The position numbers and the translations under genes were made by a program. DNA of 64,000 nucleotides from Syntrophus sp963665935 (GTDB taxonomy: Bacteria; Desulfobacterota; Syntrophia; Syntrophales; Syntrophaceae): positions 3,534,001 to 3,598,000 of the forward strand of contig OY762510.1 in NCBI GenBank assembly GCA_963665935.1, given 5' to 3'. A model generated the notes under the pieces. That model was given only the letters and a program-made list of their open reading frames with translations. It was not told the DNA's origin and ran no database searches. This document shows, one piece after another, positions 1 through 9,053 of this stretch (positions are counted from its first letter, which is position 1; the number at the start of each line of letters is the position of its first letter).

Positions 1-820
1 TGACTTCTGCCAGCAACCGTACCGTTTTTTCTTTGTCCCTGGGCAGGTTCGCTCTAACAGGATAATAGTTGGATGCATGGTTTGATGCAAAAAAACAGTT
101 CGTAAAGTTCGCTTGGGCGATCATGACAGCAATCTCTTTAAGACATCCAAATTCATCGGGAAGGATAAATTTTCCCTGAACATGCTCTTCATACAAGGGT
201 GTTCCGGGCACGATCATGACCGTTAAAGCGCTTGCATAATCCGGATCTATATCGCTCAATATGCGGGCTGTCTCGGTGGCATGCTCCATACTTTTTTCGA
301 CACCGCCTATTCCCAGCAACACGGTCACGGACAGCTGAATTCCCGCTTCCTTGATTTTTCGTCCCGCTTCGACAAGCTGTGAATAGGTTACTCCCTTGCA
401 AATATTTTTCAATAACTCTTCACTTCCTGTCTCAACACCGAGGTAGACGATTTGCAGACCGAGATTTTTCAGTTGCTTCAATTCTTCCGGTGTTTTCCGG
501 AGAATGCTCTTGGCATTCCCATAAAGCCCGATCCGCTCCACACCTTTCAAACGGCGGTTAATGGATTCAAAAATGGGCACGAGTTTTTTCTGCGGGATAA
601 TCAAGGCATCGCCATCACACAGAAATACCTTGCCTACCGAAGAATATCTGCTGGCCTCGATAATATCTTCTTCGATTTCTTCAATACTCTTGATACGGAA
701 TTTTTTATCCTTGAAACAAGGACAAAATGTACATTTATTATGGGAGCAACCCGTACTTACCTGAATCAATAAGCTGTATGCTTCGCTCGGTGGTCGATAA
801 ATGGATCCCTCGTATTTCAT
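1..820 (-). CDS. Radical SAM protein, 3' end cut by window edge
   Basis: The minus strand reads open from an ATG at 820 to the left edge, giving about 273 residues without a stop. The N-terminus starts MKYEGSIYRPPSEAYSLL and carries the cluster motif GCSHNKCTFCPCF near residues 24-36. This form of the radical SAM cysteine motif (CX4CX2C) is typical of a COG1032-like radical SAM group. These enzymes bind a 4Fe-4S cluster and cleave S-adenosylmethionine to start radical chemistry; the substrate of this subfamily is not known to me. A later GVETGSEELL segment fits the radical SAM barrel. The start is supported by an AGGTG ribosome site 7 bases upstream. The C-terminus is missing from the window. 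The family call is firm, the reaction unknown. Confidence 0.85.
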   Translation of the reverse strand, partial: MKYEGSIYRPPSEAYSLLIQVSTGCSHNKCTFCPCFKDKKFRIKSIEEIEEDIIEASRYSSVGKVFLCDGDALIIPQKKLVPIFESINRRLKGVERIGLYGNAKSILRKTPEELKQLKNLGLQIVYLGVETGSEELLKNICKGVTYSQLVEAGRKIKEAGIQLSVTVLLGIGGVEKSMEHATETARILSDIDPDYASALTVMIVPGTPLYEEHVQGKFILPDEFGCLKEIAVMIAQANFTNCFFASNHASNYYPVRANLPRDKEKTVRLLAEV

Positions 821-978
821 GGCAGCACCTGTTTCGATGATTTTATACTTGTTTCCTCTAAAGCTTCTTCTTCATTCTTATTTTAATACCATTATGTTGT
901 TTCCAGCAGGAGTTTTTTCTCAATTCAAACAACACAGGAGGGAATATGATTCAGGACTTAAACGCAGTAAACAAGAAA

Positions 979-1010
979 GGGGCCATCTTTATTGAATGGC
1001 CCCTTTCTCT
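979..1010 (-). terminator. Hairpin terminator after the tRNA-Val/tRNA-Asp unit
   Basis: A strong stem pairs AGAAAGGGGCCAT with ATGGCCCCTTTCT around a short AT-rich loop just downstream of tRNA-Asp. On the minus strand the stem is followed by a T-rich stretch (TTGTTT), so it should end the tRNA transcript. It may also work on the other strand. Confidence 0.7.
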
Positions 1011-1016
1011 ATGATT

Positions 1017-1093
1017 TGGCGGGGCCGAAGGGACTTGAACCCTCGCCCTCCGGCGTGACAGGCCGGCGTTATAACCAACTTAACTACGACCCC
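1017..1093 (-). tRNA. tRNA-Asp (GTC)
   Basis: A 77-nt cloverleaf with encoded CCA. The acceptor stem GGGGTCG pairs with CGGCCCC; the anticodon loop is CTGTCAC, giving GTC, with a T loop TTCAAGT. It lies 53 bases downstream of tRNA-Val and is probably cotranscribed with it. Confidence 0.96.
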
Positions 1094-1146
1094 GCTGAAA
1101 TTACCTTTACTCGCCTGCTCTTTAGCAGCACTCCCACCATCATTTA

Positions 1147-1222
1147 TGGTAGGCGGAACAGGACTCGAACCTGTGACATCCACGGTGTAAGCGTGGCGCT
1201 CTCCCAGCTGAGCTACCCGCCC
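1147..1222 (-). tRNA. tRNA-Val (TAC)
   Basis: A 76-nt cloverleaf with encoded CCA. The acceptor arm starts GGGCGGG, the D arm is GCTCAGCTGGGAGAGC, and the anticodon loop is CTTACAC, giving TAC. First gene of a two-tRNA unit. Confidence 0.96.
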
Positions 1223-1247
1223 TCATTCTTTGCATCGCAGGGTTGGA

Positions 1248-1276
1248 CTTCTAGCAGCTATGCCCGGCAATGTCAA
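1248..1276 (-). promoter_or_regulatory. Sigma-70-like promoter for the tRNA-Val/Asp unit
   Basis: On the minus strand a perfect TTGACA (1271-1276) is followed after 17 bases by TAGAAG (1248-1253), with tRNA-Val starting 25 bases further. The -10 box is weak but position and spacing match the two other tRNA promoters in this window. Confidence 0.6.
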
Positions 1277-1344
1277 GCAATAAATAGATTTACAAACAGT
1301 CATTCAAGCTGTCCAACAGATCCGCTAAAAGGCTTGTAAAATAA

Positions 1345-3786
1345 TCAACTTGCCAATTGAGGCGGATTAACCGTCGATACCTGTGGCGGCATATCGAAGC
1401 AGGGAGGCTCGCCGGTCAATTTTTCTTCCGAACTTTCCTCTCCCTGGAGTAAAGCGGCTTTCAAAACCTCATCCACATGGTCAACCCGGATTATTTCGAG
1501 CGTTTTTAAAATGTTTGCAGGAACTTCATCAAGATCCTTCTCGTTGTCCTTCGGGATGACAACTGTTTTGATATTGGCCCGATGGGCAGCCAGCAACTTT
1601 TCCTTCAATCCTCCGATGGGCAACACGCGGCCGCGAAGTGTAATCTCCCCGGTCATTGCCAAATCGCCGCGCACCTTTTTCTTGACAAATGCCGAGGTAA
1701 TCGAGGTCACCATGGCGATTCCCGCAGAAGGTCCGTCTTTCGGTATTGCGCCTTCCGGAACATGAACATGAATATCCACTTCTTTGTAAAAATTTTCAGG
1801 CAATCCAAAAATATCGGCCCGGGATCGGACATAAGTCAGAGCTGCCTGGGCGGATTCCTGCATGACCTCGCCCAGCTTTCCCGTCATGGTCAGCTTGCCG
1901 GTCCCCTTGACAATGGAAGCCTCTACAACGAGAAGTTCTCCTCCCACTTCGGTCCAAGCCAGACCTACAGTTATCCCGATTTCATTCTTTCCTTCCGCTT
2001 CGCCATGTCTATGCTTGGGAATCCCCAGGTACTTTGAGACCATTTTCGATGTGATCCGAATCTTTCCCTTGCCACCGTTCGTTACGATTTCACGGGCGAC
2101 CTTTCTGCAGATCGAGGCAATTTCCCGTTCGAGATTACGGACTCCCGCTTCTCTCGTATATTGGCGAATAATGGTCTGAATAGCGCCATCCGTAAATTCA
2201 ATGTTGTCCGAATTAAGCCCGTTTGCCTCCATTTCCTTGCTGACCAGGAACCTCTTTGCAATATTCATCTTTTCCGGCTCCGTATACCCGGCAATCCGGA
2301 TCACTTCCATTCTGTCCTGCAAGGGAGCCGGTATAGTCTGCAGCACATTGGCCGTTGTAATGAACATCACATCGGAAAGATCGTAATCCACTTCAAGGTA
2401 GTTGTCATTAAAGGCATAGTTCTGTTCCGGATCGAGAACTTCCAGTAACGCAGAGGATGGATCACCTCGAAAATCCGAGCTTAATTTGTCCACTTCATCC
2501 AGACAGAAGACGGGATTATTAGAACCGGCCTTTTTCAGAAGCTGGATGATCTTACCGGGAAGTGCGCCAATATAGGTCCGGCGATGTCCGCGAATTTCCG
2601 CTTCATCTCTTACTCCACCAAGCGACAGCCGGACAAATTTCCGATTTGTAGCCCTAGCCACCGACTTGGCGATCGATGTTTTCCCGACTCCCGGAGGGCC
2701 AACGAGACAGAGAATAGAACCTTTATTTTTTCTTACCAGTGTCTGAACGGCCAGATATTCAAGAATCCGTTCCTTTACCTTTTCAAGACCGTAATGGTCT
2801 TCTTCCAGGATTGCTTCTGACTGTTTCAAGGTATAGGCGTTTTCCGTTTTCTCCGCCCAAGGCATATCTAAAATCCAGTCGATGTAATTACGAACGACTG
2901 TCGCTTCGGCTGACATAGGCGCCATCATCTGCAGCTTTTTAATTTCCTGGCGAACCTTCTTGCTGGCTTCCTCGGATAATTTCTTCTGTTTCAGACGTTT
3001 CTCTAACTCAGCTATTTCATTCTTAAATTCATCCTTTTCGCCCATTTCCTTCTGAATTGCACGCATCTGCTCATTCAGATAATAATCCTTCTGAGTTTTC
3101 TCCATCTGTTTCTTGACGCGTCTTTTTATTTTTTCTTCGACTTCAAGAATTTCAATTTCAGAAAGGATCAGCGTATAGATGGCTTCTAGTCGCTCGTTTA
3201 TATCAAATATTTCGAGTAATTTCTGTTTGTCTTCAAGTTTCAGGTTGATATGTGACGCAACCACATCCGCAAGTTTAGAAGGATCGTCAATGGCGGCAAT
3301 GGTACCTACCATCTCGACATGTACTTTTTTACTCAACTTTACATAATTTTCGAATGCATTATTGAGACTTCTTACCAGTGCTTCCGTCCTGACAATATCC
3401 CGATTTTCCGCTTCGTCAATCTCTTCAATATGAACGAAGAAATATTCCTCATTGGGCACATATTCTTTGATCAGGGCCCGTTTTTTACCTTCGACCAATA
3501 CCTTGACTGTACCGTCAGGAAGCCTCAATAACTGGATGATAATTCCTACCGTTCCGATCCGGTAGATATCATCCTCCATTGGATCATCCTTTTTGGCATT
3601 TTTCTGGGCCACCATGAAAATGCCCTTTTCCTCCTTCATTGCGGACTCAAGGGCCGCAATGGATTTCTCACGGCCGACGAAAAGAGGAACAATGCTGTGT
3701 GGAAACACAACGACATCCCTCAGGGGCAGAAGTGGAAGAGAAGTTAAATTGCTATTTTTTTCTCTGTTCTTTATAAAATCAAACAT
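1345..3786 (-). CDS. lon: ATP-dependent Lon protease
   Basis: An 813-residue cytosolic AAA+ serine protease of the LonA type that degrades damaged and regulatory proteins. The N-terminal substrate-binding domain (LPLLPLRDVVVFPHS near residue 20) is followed by a coiled region, the Walker A motif GPPGVGKT near residue 365, and a C-terminal protease domain. The catalytic serine sits in PKDGPSAG and the catalytic lysine in the segment TGEITLRGRVLPIGGLKEK. Length matches the family (780-820). It is the last gene of the block tig-clpP-clpX-lon on the minus strand, 43 bases after clpX, the classical arrangement in proteobacteria. I saw no heat-shock operator next to it, so regulation is open. Confidence 0.98.
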   Translation of the reverse strand: MFDFIKNREKNSNLTSLPLLPLRDVVVFPHSIVPLFVGREKSIAALESAMKEEKGIFMVAQKNAKKDDPMEDDIYRIGTVGIIIQLLRLPDGTVKVLVEGKKRALIKEYVPNEEYFFVHIEEIDEAENRDIVRTEALVRSLNNAFENYVKLSKKVHVEMVGTIAAIDDPSKLADVVASHINLKLEDKQKLLEIFDINERLEAIYTLILSEIEILEVEEKIKRRVKKQMEKTQKDYYLNEQMRAIQKEMGEKDEFKNEIAELEKRLKQKKLSEEASKKVRQEIKKLQMMAPMSAEATVVRNYIDWILDMPWAEKTENAYTLKQSEAILEEDHYGLEKVKERILEYLAVQTLVRKNKGSILCLVGPPGVGKTSIAKSVARATNRKFVRLSLGGVRDEAEIRGHRRTYIGALPGKIIQLLKKAGSNNPVFCLDEVDKLSSDFRGDPSSALLEVLDPEQNYAFNDNYLEVDYDLSDVMFITTANVLQTIPAPLQDRMEVIRIAGYTEPEKMNIAKRFLVSKEMEANGLNSDNIEFTDGAIQTIIRQYTREAGVRNLEREIASICRKVAREIVTNGGKGKIRITSKMVSKYLGIPKHRHGEAEGKNEIGITVGLAWTEVGGELLVVEASIVKGTGKLTMTGKLGEVMQESAQAALTYVRSRADIFGLPENFYKEVDIHVHVPEGAIPKDGPSAGIAMVTSITSAFVKKKVRGDLAMTGEITLRGRVLPIGGLKEKLLAAHRANIKTVVIPKDNEKDLDEVPANILKTLEIIRVDHVDEVLKAALLQGEESSEEKLTGEPPCFDMPPQVSTVNPPQLAS

Positions 3787-3829
3787 ATCTGTTTATCTCG
3801 CTTTGTGTTTTTTCCCTTTTTAAGGTGCT

Positions 3830-5092
3830 TCAAGCCGTTTCCGACTTCTGTTCAAAAAGCAGGATCGGCTGAGCCCTGTTGAGCACGACATCTTCATTGA
3901 TGACACACTCTCGTACATCCTGCCGAGACGGAATGTCATACATGATGTCCAGCATGGTGTTTTCTAAAATTGCCCGCAGACCTCTGGCCCCGGACTTCCG
4001 ATCCACAGCCAGCTTGGCCACGGTCCGAAGTGCACTGTCGGTAAATCTCAGCTTTACGTTCTCACGTTCGAAGGCCTTGGTGTACTGCTTGATGATCGCA
4101 TCTTTCGGCTCCACCAGAATCCTGATCAATTCATCCTCATCCAGCTCGTTCAAAGGCGCAATGACCGGCAGTCTTCCCACAAACTCGGGAATAAGGCCAC
4201 ACTTGAGTAAATCCTCAGGCTGCACATCCGCTAATAATTCTCCAATTTTCCGATTTCGTTTGCTCTTGATCTCAGCCCCAAAGCCCATGGCATTCACTCC
4301 GATACGTTTTGAAATGATATCGGGAAGATCGTTAAACGCACCGCCACAGATAAATAGAATTCCCGTTGTATCAACCTGGATGAATTCCTGCTGAGGATGC
4401 TTCCTGCCTCCTTTCGGCGGTATATTGGCCATTGTCCCTTCTATAATTTTTAAAAGGGCCTGTTGAACACCCTCGCCGGATACATCTCTTGTGATCGAAG
4501 GATTTCCGGATTTCTTTGCAATCTTATCAATTTCATCAATATATACGATGCCTTTCGAGGCCTTTTCGACATCATAATCCGCGTTCTGCAAGAGGCTCAG
4601 GATAATGTTTTCTACATCTTCACCTACATAACCGGCTTCCGTCAATGTCGTCGCATCAGCAATCGTAAAGGGAACGTTTAACAGCTTTGCCAGGGTCTTA
4701 GCAAGGAGTGTCTTTCCAGAACCCGTGGGACCGATGAGCAGCACATTGCTTTTCTGTATTTCGACCCCGTCATTTTCCATATGTGAAGCGAGTCTTTTGT
4801 AATGATTGTAGACTGCGACGGAAAGAACTTTCTTGGGTCTCTCCTGACCGACAACATATTGATCAAGAAATTCCTTGATGATTCGTGGCTCGGGAATATT
4901 TTTTTGAATATCCTGTCCAATTGCCGCCCCACTTTCCTCTTCGACGATCGTTCGGCAAAGTTCAATGCACTCATCGCAAATATAGGCCGTGGGTCCGGCA
5001 ACCAGTTTTTTTACTTCACTTTGCGTTTTTCCGCAGAACGAACAAAAAAGCATTTCCTGTCCCTTGGAATAACCATCCGTTTTTCTTCCCAT
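3830..5092 (-). CDS. clpX: ATP-dependent Clp protease ATPase subunit ClpX
   Basis: A 420-residue AAA+ unfoldase that recognises substrates and feeds them to ClpP. The N-terminal zinc-binding domain has cysteines 17, 20, 39 and 42 (CSFC and CDEC). Then come the Walker A motif GPTGSGKT near residue 120, the pore-loop motif GYVGED, a ClpP-docking loop here reading MGFGAE in place of the usual IGFGAE, and a sensor-2 segment KSGARGLRAI. The ATG at 5092 is preceded by GAGGAAG at good spacing. A shorter start at the internal methionine 14 (MLFCSFC) would match the usual family length more closely, but the upstream site is better. It sits 27 bases after clpP and is clearly cotranscribed with it. Confidence 0.98.
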   Translation of the reverse strand: MGRKTDGYSKGQEMLFCSFCGKTQSEVKKLVAGPTAYICDECIELCRTIVEEESGAAIGQDIQKNIPEPRIIKEFLDQYVVGQERPKKVLSVAVYNHYKRLASHMENDGVEIQKSNVLLIGPTGSGKTLLAKTLAKLLNVPFTIADATTLTEAGYVGEDVENIILSLLQNADYDVEKASKGIVYIDEIDKIAKKSGNPSITRDVSGEGVQQALLKIIEGTMANIPPKGGRKHPQQEFIQVDTTGILFICGGAFNDLPDIISKRIGVNAMGFGAEIKSKRNRKIGELLADVQPEDLLKCGLIPEFVGRLPVIAPLNELDEDELIRILVEPKDAIIKQYTKAFERENVKLRFTDSALRTVAKLAVDRKSGARGLRAILENTMLDIMYDIPSRQDVRECVINEDVVLNRAQPILLFEQKSETA

Positions 5093-5119
5093 TACTTCTT
5101 CCTCATTATTTTCATTATG

Positions 5120-5704
5120 TTAAGACCGCTTCAGAATGATCTCATCAATGATGCCATATTCCTTAGCCTGCTCACTCGTCATATAATAATCCCGTTCCGT
5201 ATCTGTCTTAATCTTCTCCAAGGGCTGGTCGGTCAAATCTGCAAGGATAAGACTCAGTTCATCTTTCAATCGAAGAATTTCCTTCGCCTGAATATCGATA
5301 TCTGTTGCCTGACCCTGAAATCCTCCGAGGGGCTGGTGAATGAGTATCCTTGAGTGGGGCAAAGCGGAACGCTTTCCCTTCTCGCCCGCCGCCAGCAATA
5401 AAGCGCCCATACTGGCAGCCTGTCCCACACAAGCTGTTGCAACTGGAGGTTTGATGTAACGCATCGTATCATAAATCGCCATTCCGGAGCTGATGTGCCC
5501 ACCGGGAGTATTCAGATAAAAAAAGATCTCTTTATCCGGATCTTCTGATTCGAGGAAAAGCAACTGTGCAATGATAAGATTTGCGACTTCATCATCTATG
5601 GGAGTTCCCAGAAAAATAATTCGATCCTTCAATAAGCGGGAATAAATATCGTATGCGCGCTCGCCTCGCCCATCCTGCTGGACTACCATAGGAATGAGTG
5701 TCAT
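5120..5704 (-). CDS. clpP: ATP-dependent Clp protease proteolytic subunit ClpP
   Basis: A 194-residue serine peptidase that forms the tetradecameric proteolytic chamber of ClpXP. The catalytic triad is visible: Ser98 in GQAASMGAL, His123 in RILIHQP and Asp172 in TERDYYM. The glycine-rich loop NTPGGHISSG that shapes the oxyanion pocket is present. The start overlaps the stop of tig by four bases (ATGA), so translation of the two is likely coupled. Confidence 0.98.
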   Translation of the reverse strand: MTLIPMVVQQDGRGERAYDIYSRLLKDRIIFLGTPIDDEVANLIIAQLLFLESEDPDKEIFFYLNTPGGHISSGMAIYDTMRYIKPPVATACVGQAASMGALLLAAGEKGKRSALPHSRILIHQPLGGFQGQATDIDIQAKEILRLKDELSLILADLTDQPLEKIKTDTERDYYMTSEQAKEYGIIDEIILKRS

Positions 5705-7032
5705 CTATTTTCCTCCTGATATGCGGCATCCCTTTTCTCAATCTTTGTAACGGTGGCTTTACTCTCAATATAGTCAAAGATTTTATTGTTCAGGATGTCA
5801 CTTTTAACGTTTTCCTTCATATCTTCATTAAATGATTCCGCCACTTTTTCATAATCTTGTGAATACTGCTGGGCGATTTCCTTCAGACGTCCTTCCATGT
5901 CTTCGTCTGTGACTTCAATCGCTTCTTTTTTGGCAATATTCTTCAGAAGCAGAGAAGACTTTACGATCCGTGTTGCCTCCTCCCGGTACCTGTCACGCCA
6001 CGAAGCACTCACCTGGGCGATCATCTGAGGATCCATTCCTGTGGAGATCAGTCTTTTCTGGGCCTCCATGATCATGTAATAAATCTGCTGCTCGACAAAA
6101 GCTGCCGGAACTTCAAAGTCATTCTGTTCCAGCAATTGATCGACAATCTGTTTTCTCAGGTCATCATTGATTTTTCTTTGATTATCCTCGAAAATAGATT
6201 TTCTGACATCCTCCTTCAAAGCGTCGAGTGATTCATACTTTTCAAAATTCTTGACAAAATTTTCATCAAGTTCGGGAAGCTTTTTCTCTTTCAGCGTTTT
6301 TATGGTGACGGTAAAGGTTGCTTCCTTGCCGGCGACATTCCGAATCTGATACTCTTCAGGGAATACAATTTTTATTCCCTTTGTTGTTCCGACCTTTTCT
6401 CCGAGAAGCTGATCCTCGAAACCGGGGACCATCGTCTTTGAACCGATCTCCAGGAAGTGGTCGTTCTTTTTCATTTCTTCGGGAAATTCACCATCGACTT
6501 CGCCTTCAAAATCTATCGTGACAAAATCCCCATTCTGTATTCCTCGATCTACGGTTACCTCTTCCAACGTACCGAACATCTTCCGAATCTCATCAAGGCG
6601 TCCGTCCACCTCCTCGTCCGTTACGAGCAGTTCCTCTTTCTCGAGTGTCAGATTCAAATAACCCTGGGGAGCAATTTCCGGCTCCACTTCAAAAGTCGCT
6701 GAAAAAGAAAAGTCCTTATCTTCTTCAATCCCCTTCTGCTCGATATCCGGCTGACCGATTGCTATAATATCGCGCTCTTTTAAAACACTCTCGTAGAACT
6801 TATTGACGAGATTGGAAACCGTCTCTTCTTCGGCATATTCCTTATAATGAGTTTCAAGAATCTTTCTTGGAATCTTTCCTTGCCTGAAACCCTTTATCTT
6901 GGCTTTTTTACTGTAATTACGGTATACGGCATCCCTCTCTTTTTTGACATCCACCCAGGGAACATCAATGGTAACCTTCTTCTTTACGGGACTGATTTCC
7001 TCAACCTTCACCGCGGTACTAAGTTCATCCAC
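5701..7032 (-). CDS. tig: Trigger factor, ribosome-associated chaperone and PPIase
   Basis: A 443-residue chaperone that binds the ribosome exit site and shields nascent chains. The ribosome-binding signature GFRQGKIPRKILE lies near residue 48, followed by an FKBP-like domain (GDFVTIDFEGEVDGE) and a long helical C-terminal domain. Length is normal (430-450). It is the first gene of the tig-clpP-clpX-lon block on the minus strand. tRNA-Leu lies 56 bases upstream, so part of the mRNA may come from the tRNA promoter; this is inference. Confidence 0.97.
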   Translation of the reverse strand: MDELSTAVKVEEISPVKKKVTIDVPWVDVKKERDAVYRNYSKKAKIKGFRQGKIPRKILETHYKEYAEEETVSNLVNKFYESVLKERDIIAIGQPDIEQKGIEEDKDFSFSATFEVEPEIAPQGYLNLTLEKEELLVTDEEVDGRLDEIRKMFGTLEEVTVDRGIQNGDFVTIDFEGEVDGEFPEEMKKNDHFLEIGSKTMVPGFEDQLLGEKVGTTKGIKIVFPEEYQIRNVAGKEATFTVTIKTLKEKKLPELDENFVKNFEKYESLDALKEDVRKSIFEDNQRKINDDLRKQIVDQLLEQNDFEVPAAFVEQQIYYMIMEAQKRLISTGMDPQMIAQVSASWRDRYREEATRIVKSSLLLKNIAKKEAIEVTDEDMEGRLKEIAQQYSQDYEKVAESFNEDMKENVKSDILNNKIFDYIESKATVTKIEKRDAAYQEENR

Positions 7033-7087
7033 AATATTAGCTCCTTACTCATAATATTTATAAAAACAGGGAACGCGACTTCCAGTA

Positions 7088-7174
7088 TGGTGCGAGAGAG
7101 GGGACTTGAACCCCTATCCGCCAAGGCGGGCTGGATCCTAAGTCCAGTGCGTCTGCCAATTTCGCCACTCTCGC
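7088..7174 (-). tRNA. tRNA-Leu (TAG)
   Basis: An 87-nt class II tRNA with a long variable arm (CCCGCCTTGGCGG region) and encoded CCA. The acceptor stem GCGAGAG pairs with CTCTCGC; the anticodon loop CTTAGGA gives TAG. Confidence 0.96.
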
Positions 7175-7190
7175 AGTCAACTTAAATCAG

Positions 7191-7219
7191 TATATATTAA
7201 CTAGATGTTGAATTGTCAA
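7191..7219 (-). promoter_or_regulatory. Sigma-70-like promoter for tRNA-Leu (and possibly tig)
   Basis: On the minus strand TTGACA (7214-7219) and TATATA (7191-7196) are separated by exactly 17 bases, and the tRNA-Leu 5' end lies 17 bases past the -10 box. A near-consensus promoter. No clear terminator lies between tRNA-Leu and tig. Confidence 0.75.
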
Positions 7220-7436
7220 CGGCTATTGTATTTTACATGCTGATGCGAACCCCTTGAACCAGAAGAACATCGACGGAATGGGAAAACATTTTCAAATGGA
7301 AAAATCAGGAATTTAGAAAGACAGAGGTAATGATGCAGGCATACTTTTTGTTAATATCTCAGATTCCGGAAGGGGAAGAGAAATAGACAACGATCATTCC
7401 AAGGAGCAACCCGGATTATTTTTTAACCGTTTATAA
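7220..7436. other. Intergenic stretch between two tRNA units
   Basis: An AT-rich spacer between the tRNA-Leu promoter and the tRNA-Pro terminator. I see no open frame with a ribosome site, no structured RNA and no repeat in it. Confidence 0.5.
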
Positions 7437-7475
7437 TAAAAAAGGTTAGAGAAACCAGCCGTTCTTTCTCTAACC
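7437..7475 (-). terminator. Rho-independent terminator after tRNA-Pro
   Basis: On the minus strand an 11-bp stem GGTTAGAGAAA / TTTCTCTAACC with a 10-base loop is followed directly by a run of T. It lies 12 bases beyond tRNA-Pro. Confidence 0.88.
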
Positions 7476-7487
7476 CCTTAATATTAC

Positions 7488-7564
<77 letters not shown>

Positions 7565-7595
7565 ACTCGAAATCCACTCTGACGAGCAGGTGAGG

Positions 7596-7624
7596 TCATT
7601 ACCACTATAAAATATCGATGTCAA
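7596..7624 (-). promoter_or_regulatory. Sigma-70-like promoter for tRNA-Pro
   Basis: On the minus strand TTGACA (7619-7624) is followed after 17 bases by TAATGA (7596-7601), about 30 bases upstream of tRNA-Pro. Confidence 0.6.
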
Positions 7625-7683
7625 GGATAATTCCAGCTAAAAAACCTTGTATTCAGAACAACAATCAAGTATGAATCAGGAAT

Positions 7684-8322
7684 ATGAATAAGATGTGCTT
7701 AAATTCATCATCGTCCAAGAGTGTTCAGGATTTCCCGCTCAGAGGAGCGCTCTTTCTTATTTTTGCCATCCTTCTTTGTCCTGGGTATGGCTATTCCGAT
7801 ATATACAAATATGTCGACAAAAGCGGGATCATTCATCTAACAAATGCTCCCACTCAAACAAATATTAAATATGACCTGGTCATGAAGGAGAAGAGAATTA
7901 TTTTCAGCGTTTCTCCCCGGGACATAACCAAATATGATGATCTCATCCAGAAAGCCTCTGAAAAGTACAATATCGACTCGGCACTGATCAAAGCCGTCAT
8001 CAAGGCGGAATCAAATTTTAATCACCGTGCCGTTTCTCCTGTGGGAGCAAAAGGTTTGATGCAATTGATGCCGGCAACAGCGGCAGACCTGCAGGTCCAG
8101 GATGCATTTCACCCGGAAAATAATATTGACGGCGGGGTCCGCTATCTTCGTTATCTTCTGAGATTGTTTAAAGACAATCTAACGTTGGCCCTTGCGGCGT
8201 ACAACGCGGGCGAAGGGGCCGTTGCCCGCTATAATTACACCATCCCTCCTTATCGAGAGACCCAGAACTATGTCCAGCGCGTTCTGCACTATCTGAATCA
8301 CTACCGAAACGGCGGCGGCTGA
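7684..8322 (+). CDS. Lytic transglycosylase with DUF4124 N-terminus
   Basis: A 212-residue exported murein-cleaving protein. Residues 20-37 form a hydrophobic signal segment. A DUF4124-like strand pair follows (DIYKYVDKSGIIHLTNAP, residues 39-56), then an SLT domain from about residue 85 with catalytic Glu109 in KAESNF and the conserved motifs GLMQLMP and AAYNAG. The family cleaves the MurNAc-GlcNAc bond to give 1,6-anhydro ends in the periplasm. It is a lone plus-strand gene between minus-strand units. The ATG at 7684 lacks a strong ribosome site; the methionine at residue 4 is an alternative. Family call is firm; its precise role (turnover or envelope assembly) is open. Confidence 0.92.
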   Translation: MNKMCLNSSSSKSVQDFPLRGALFLIFAILLCPGYGYSDIYKYVDKSGIIHLTNAPTQTNIKYDLVMKEKRIIFSVSPRDITKYDDLIQKASEKYNIDSALIKAVIKAESNFNHRAVSPVGAKGLMQLMPATAADLQVQDAFHPENNIDGGVRYLRYLLRLFKDNLTLALAAYNAGEGAVARYNYTIPPYRETQNYVQRVLHYLNHYRNGGG

Positions 8323-8414
8323 ACAAAGCCTCATTTGGTCCATACGCCGACGCAGCATTCCAGCGGACCATCGAAATACTTACGGAATGCAGACTTTTTC
8401 AGTATATTAATACC

Positions 8415-9014
8415 TTACACATAAAGATAAGGTCTCAACTTTTCCAATCTCTTTTCTTTGATCCCTTTAATCTTCATCAGATCTTCCAGTTGACGGAACT
8501 TTCCCTCTTTATTTCTTGCCTCAAGAATCTTCAGAGCTGTTTTTTCTCCAATACCGGGAACCAGAATCAAATCTTCAAGGGAAACGCGATTAAGATCAAG
8601 AGGCCTGTTCAAGGCAAGTCTTGTTGAAGCCGCCATCCCTCCAATCTCGATCAAAGGTCTCTCGTTCTTTCTATGTGTGACGATGATCTTGATGCCGTCA
8701 TACAATAAGAGACTGGAGGGAACTGTATTTGACGATGTACTTTTTGAGGAAGTCCAGTTGAAATGCAGAAATGTCGACAGATCGGAAAGCCGCCATCCTT
8801 TCCGGAAATAATAGATTCCCTTTTCCTTAATGTTGCCATCTATTTCAACAGCAATACAATCCTCACACGAATTTCCAAAGGGAATTTCCGGTACAGAGTA
8901 GAAGAGTTCACAATGAAAGCCGAATATCGCGGCAATAATAAGTGCGGACAAGGCAACAAGAACGGCTCCATGCATCTGGTGTTTCAATAGAGTATTCTTG
9001 ATGCCTTGTTTCAT
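8415..9014 (-). CDS. Membrane-anchored ComEA-like helix-hairpin-helix protein
   Basis: A 199-residue protein with one N-terminal membrane segment (about residues 18-36), a middle region resembling the SLBB/soluble-ligand domain of ComEA (VEIDGNIKEKGIYYFRKG) and two C-terminal helix-hairpin-helix motifs (DLNRVSLEDLILVPGIGEKT and a second around KIKGIKEKRLEKL). ComEA proteins bind incoming double-stranded DNA at the cell surface in transformation. No other competence gene is adjacent, so a role in DNA uptake is inference. Confidence 0.88.
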   Translation of the reverse strand: MKQGIKNTLLKHQMHGAVLVALSALIIAAIFGFHCELFYSVPEIPFGNSCEDCIAVEIDGNIKEKGIYYFRKGWRLSDLSTFLHFNWTSSKSTSSNTVPSSLLLYDGIKIIVTHRKNERPLIEIGGMAASTRLALNRPLDLNRVSLEDLILVPGIGEKTALKILEARNKEGKFRQLEDLMKIKGIKEKRLEKLRPYLYV

Positions 9015-9053
9015 GAATAGGGAAAAATATTTTTTTAAAACTTCGGGATTGTT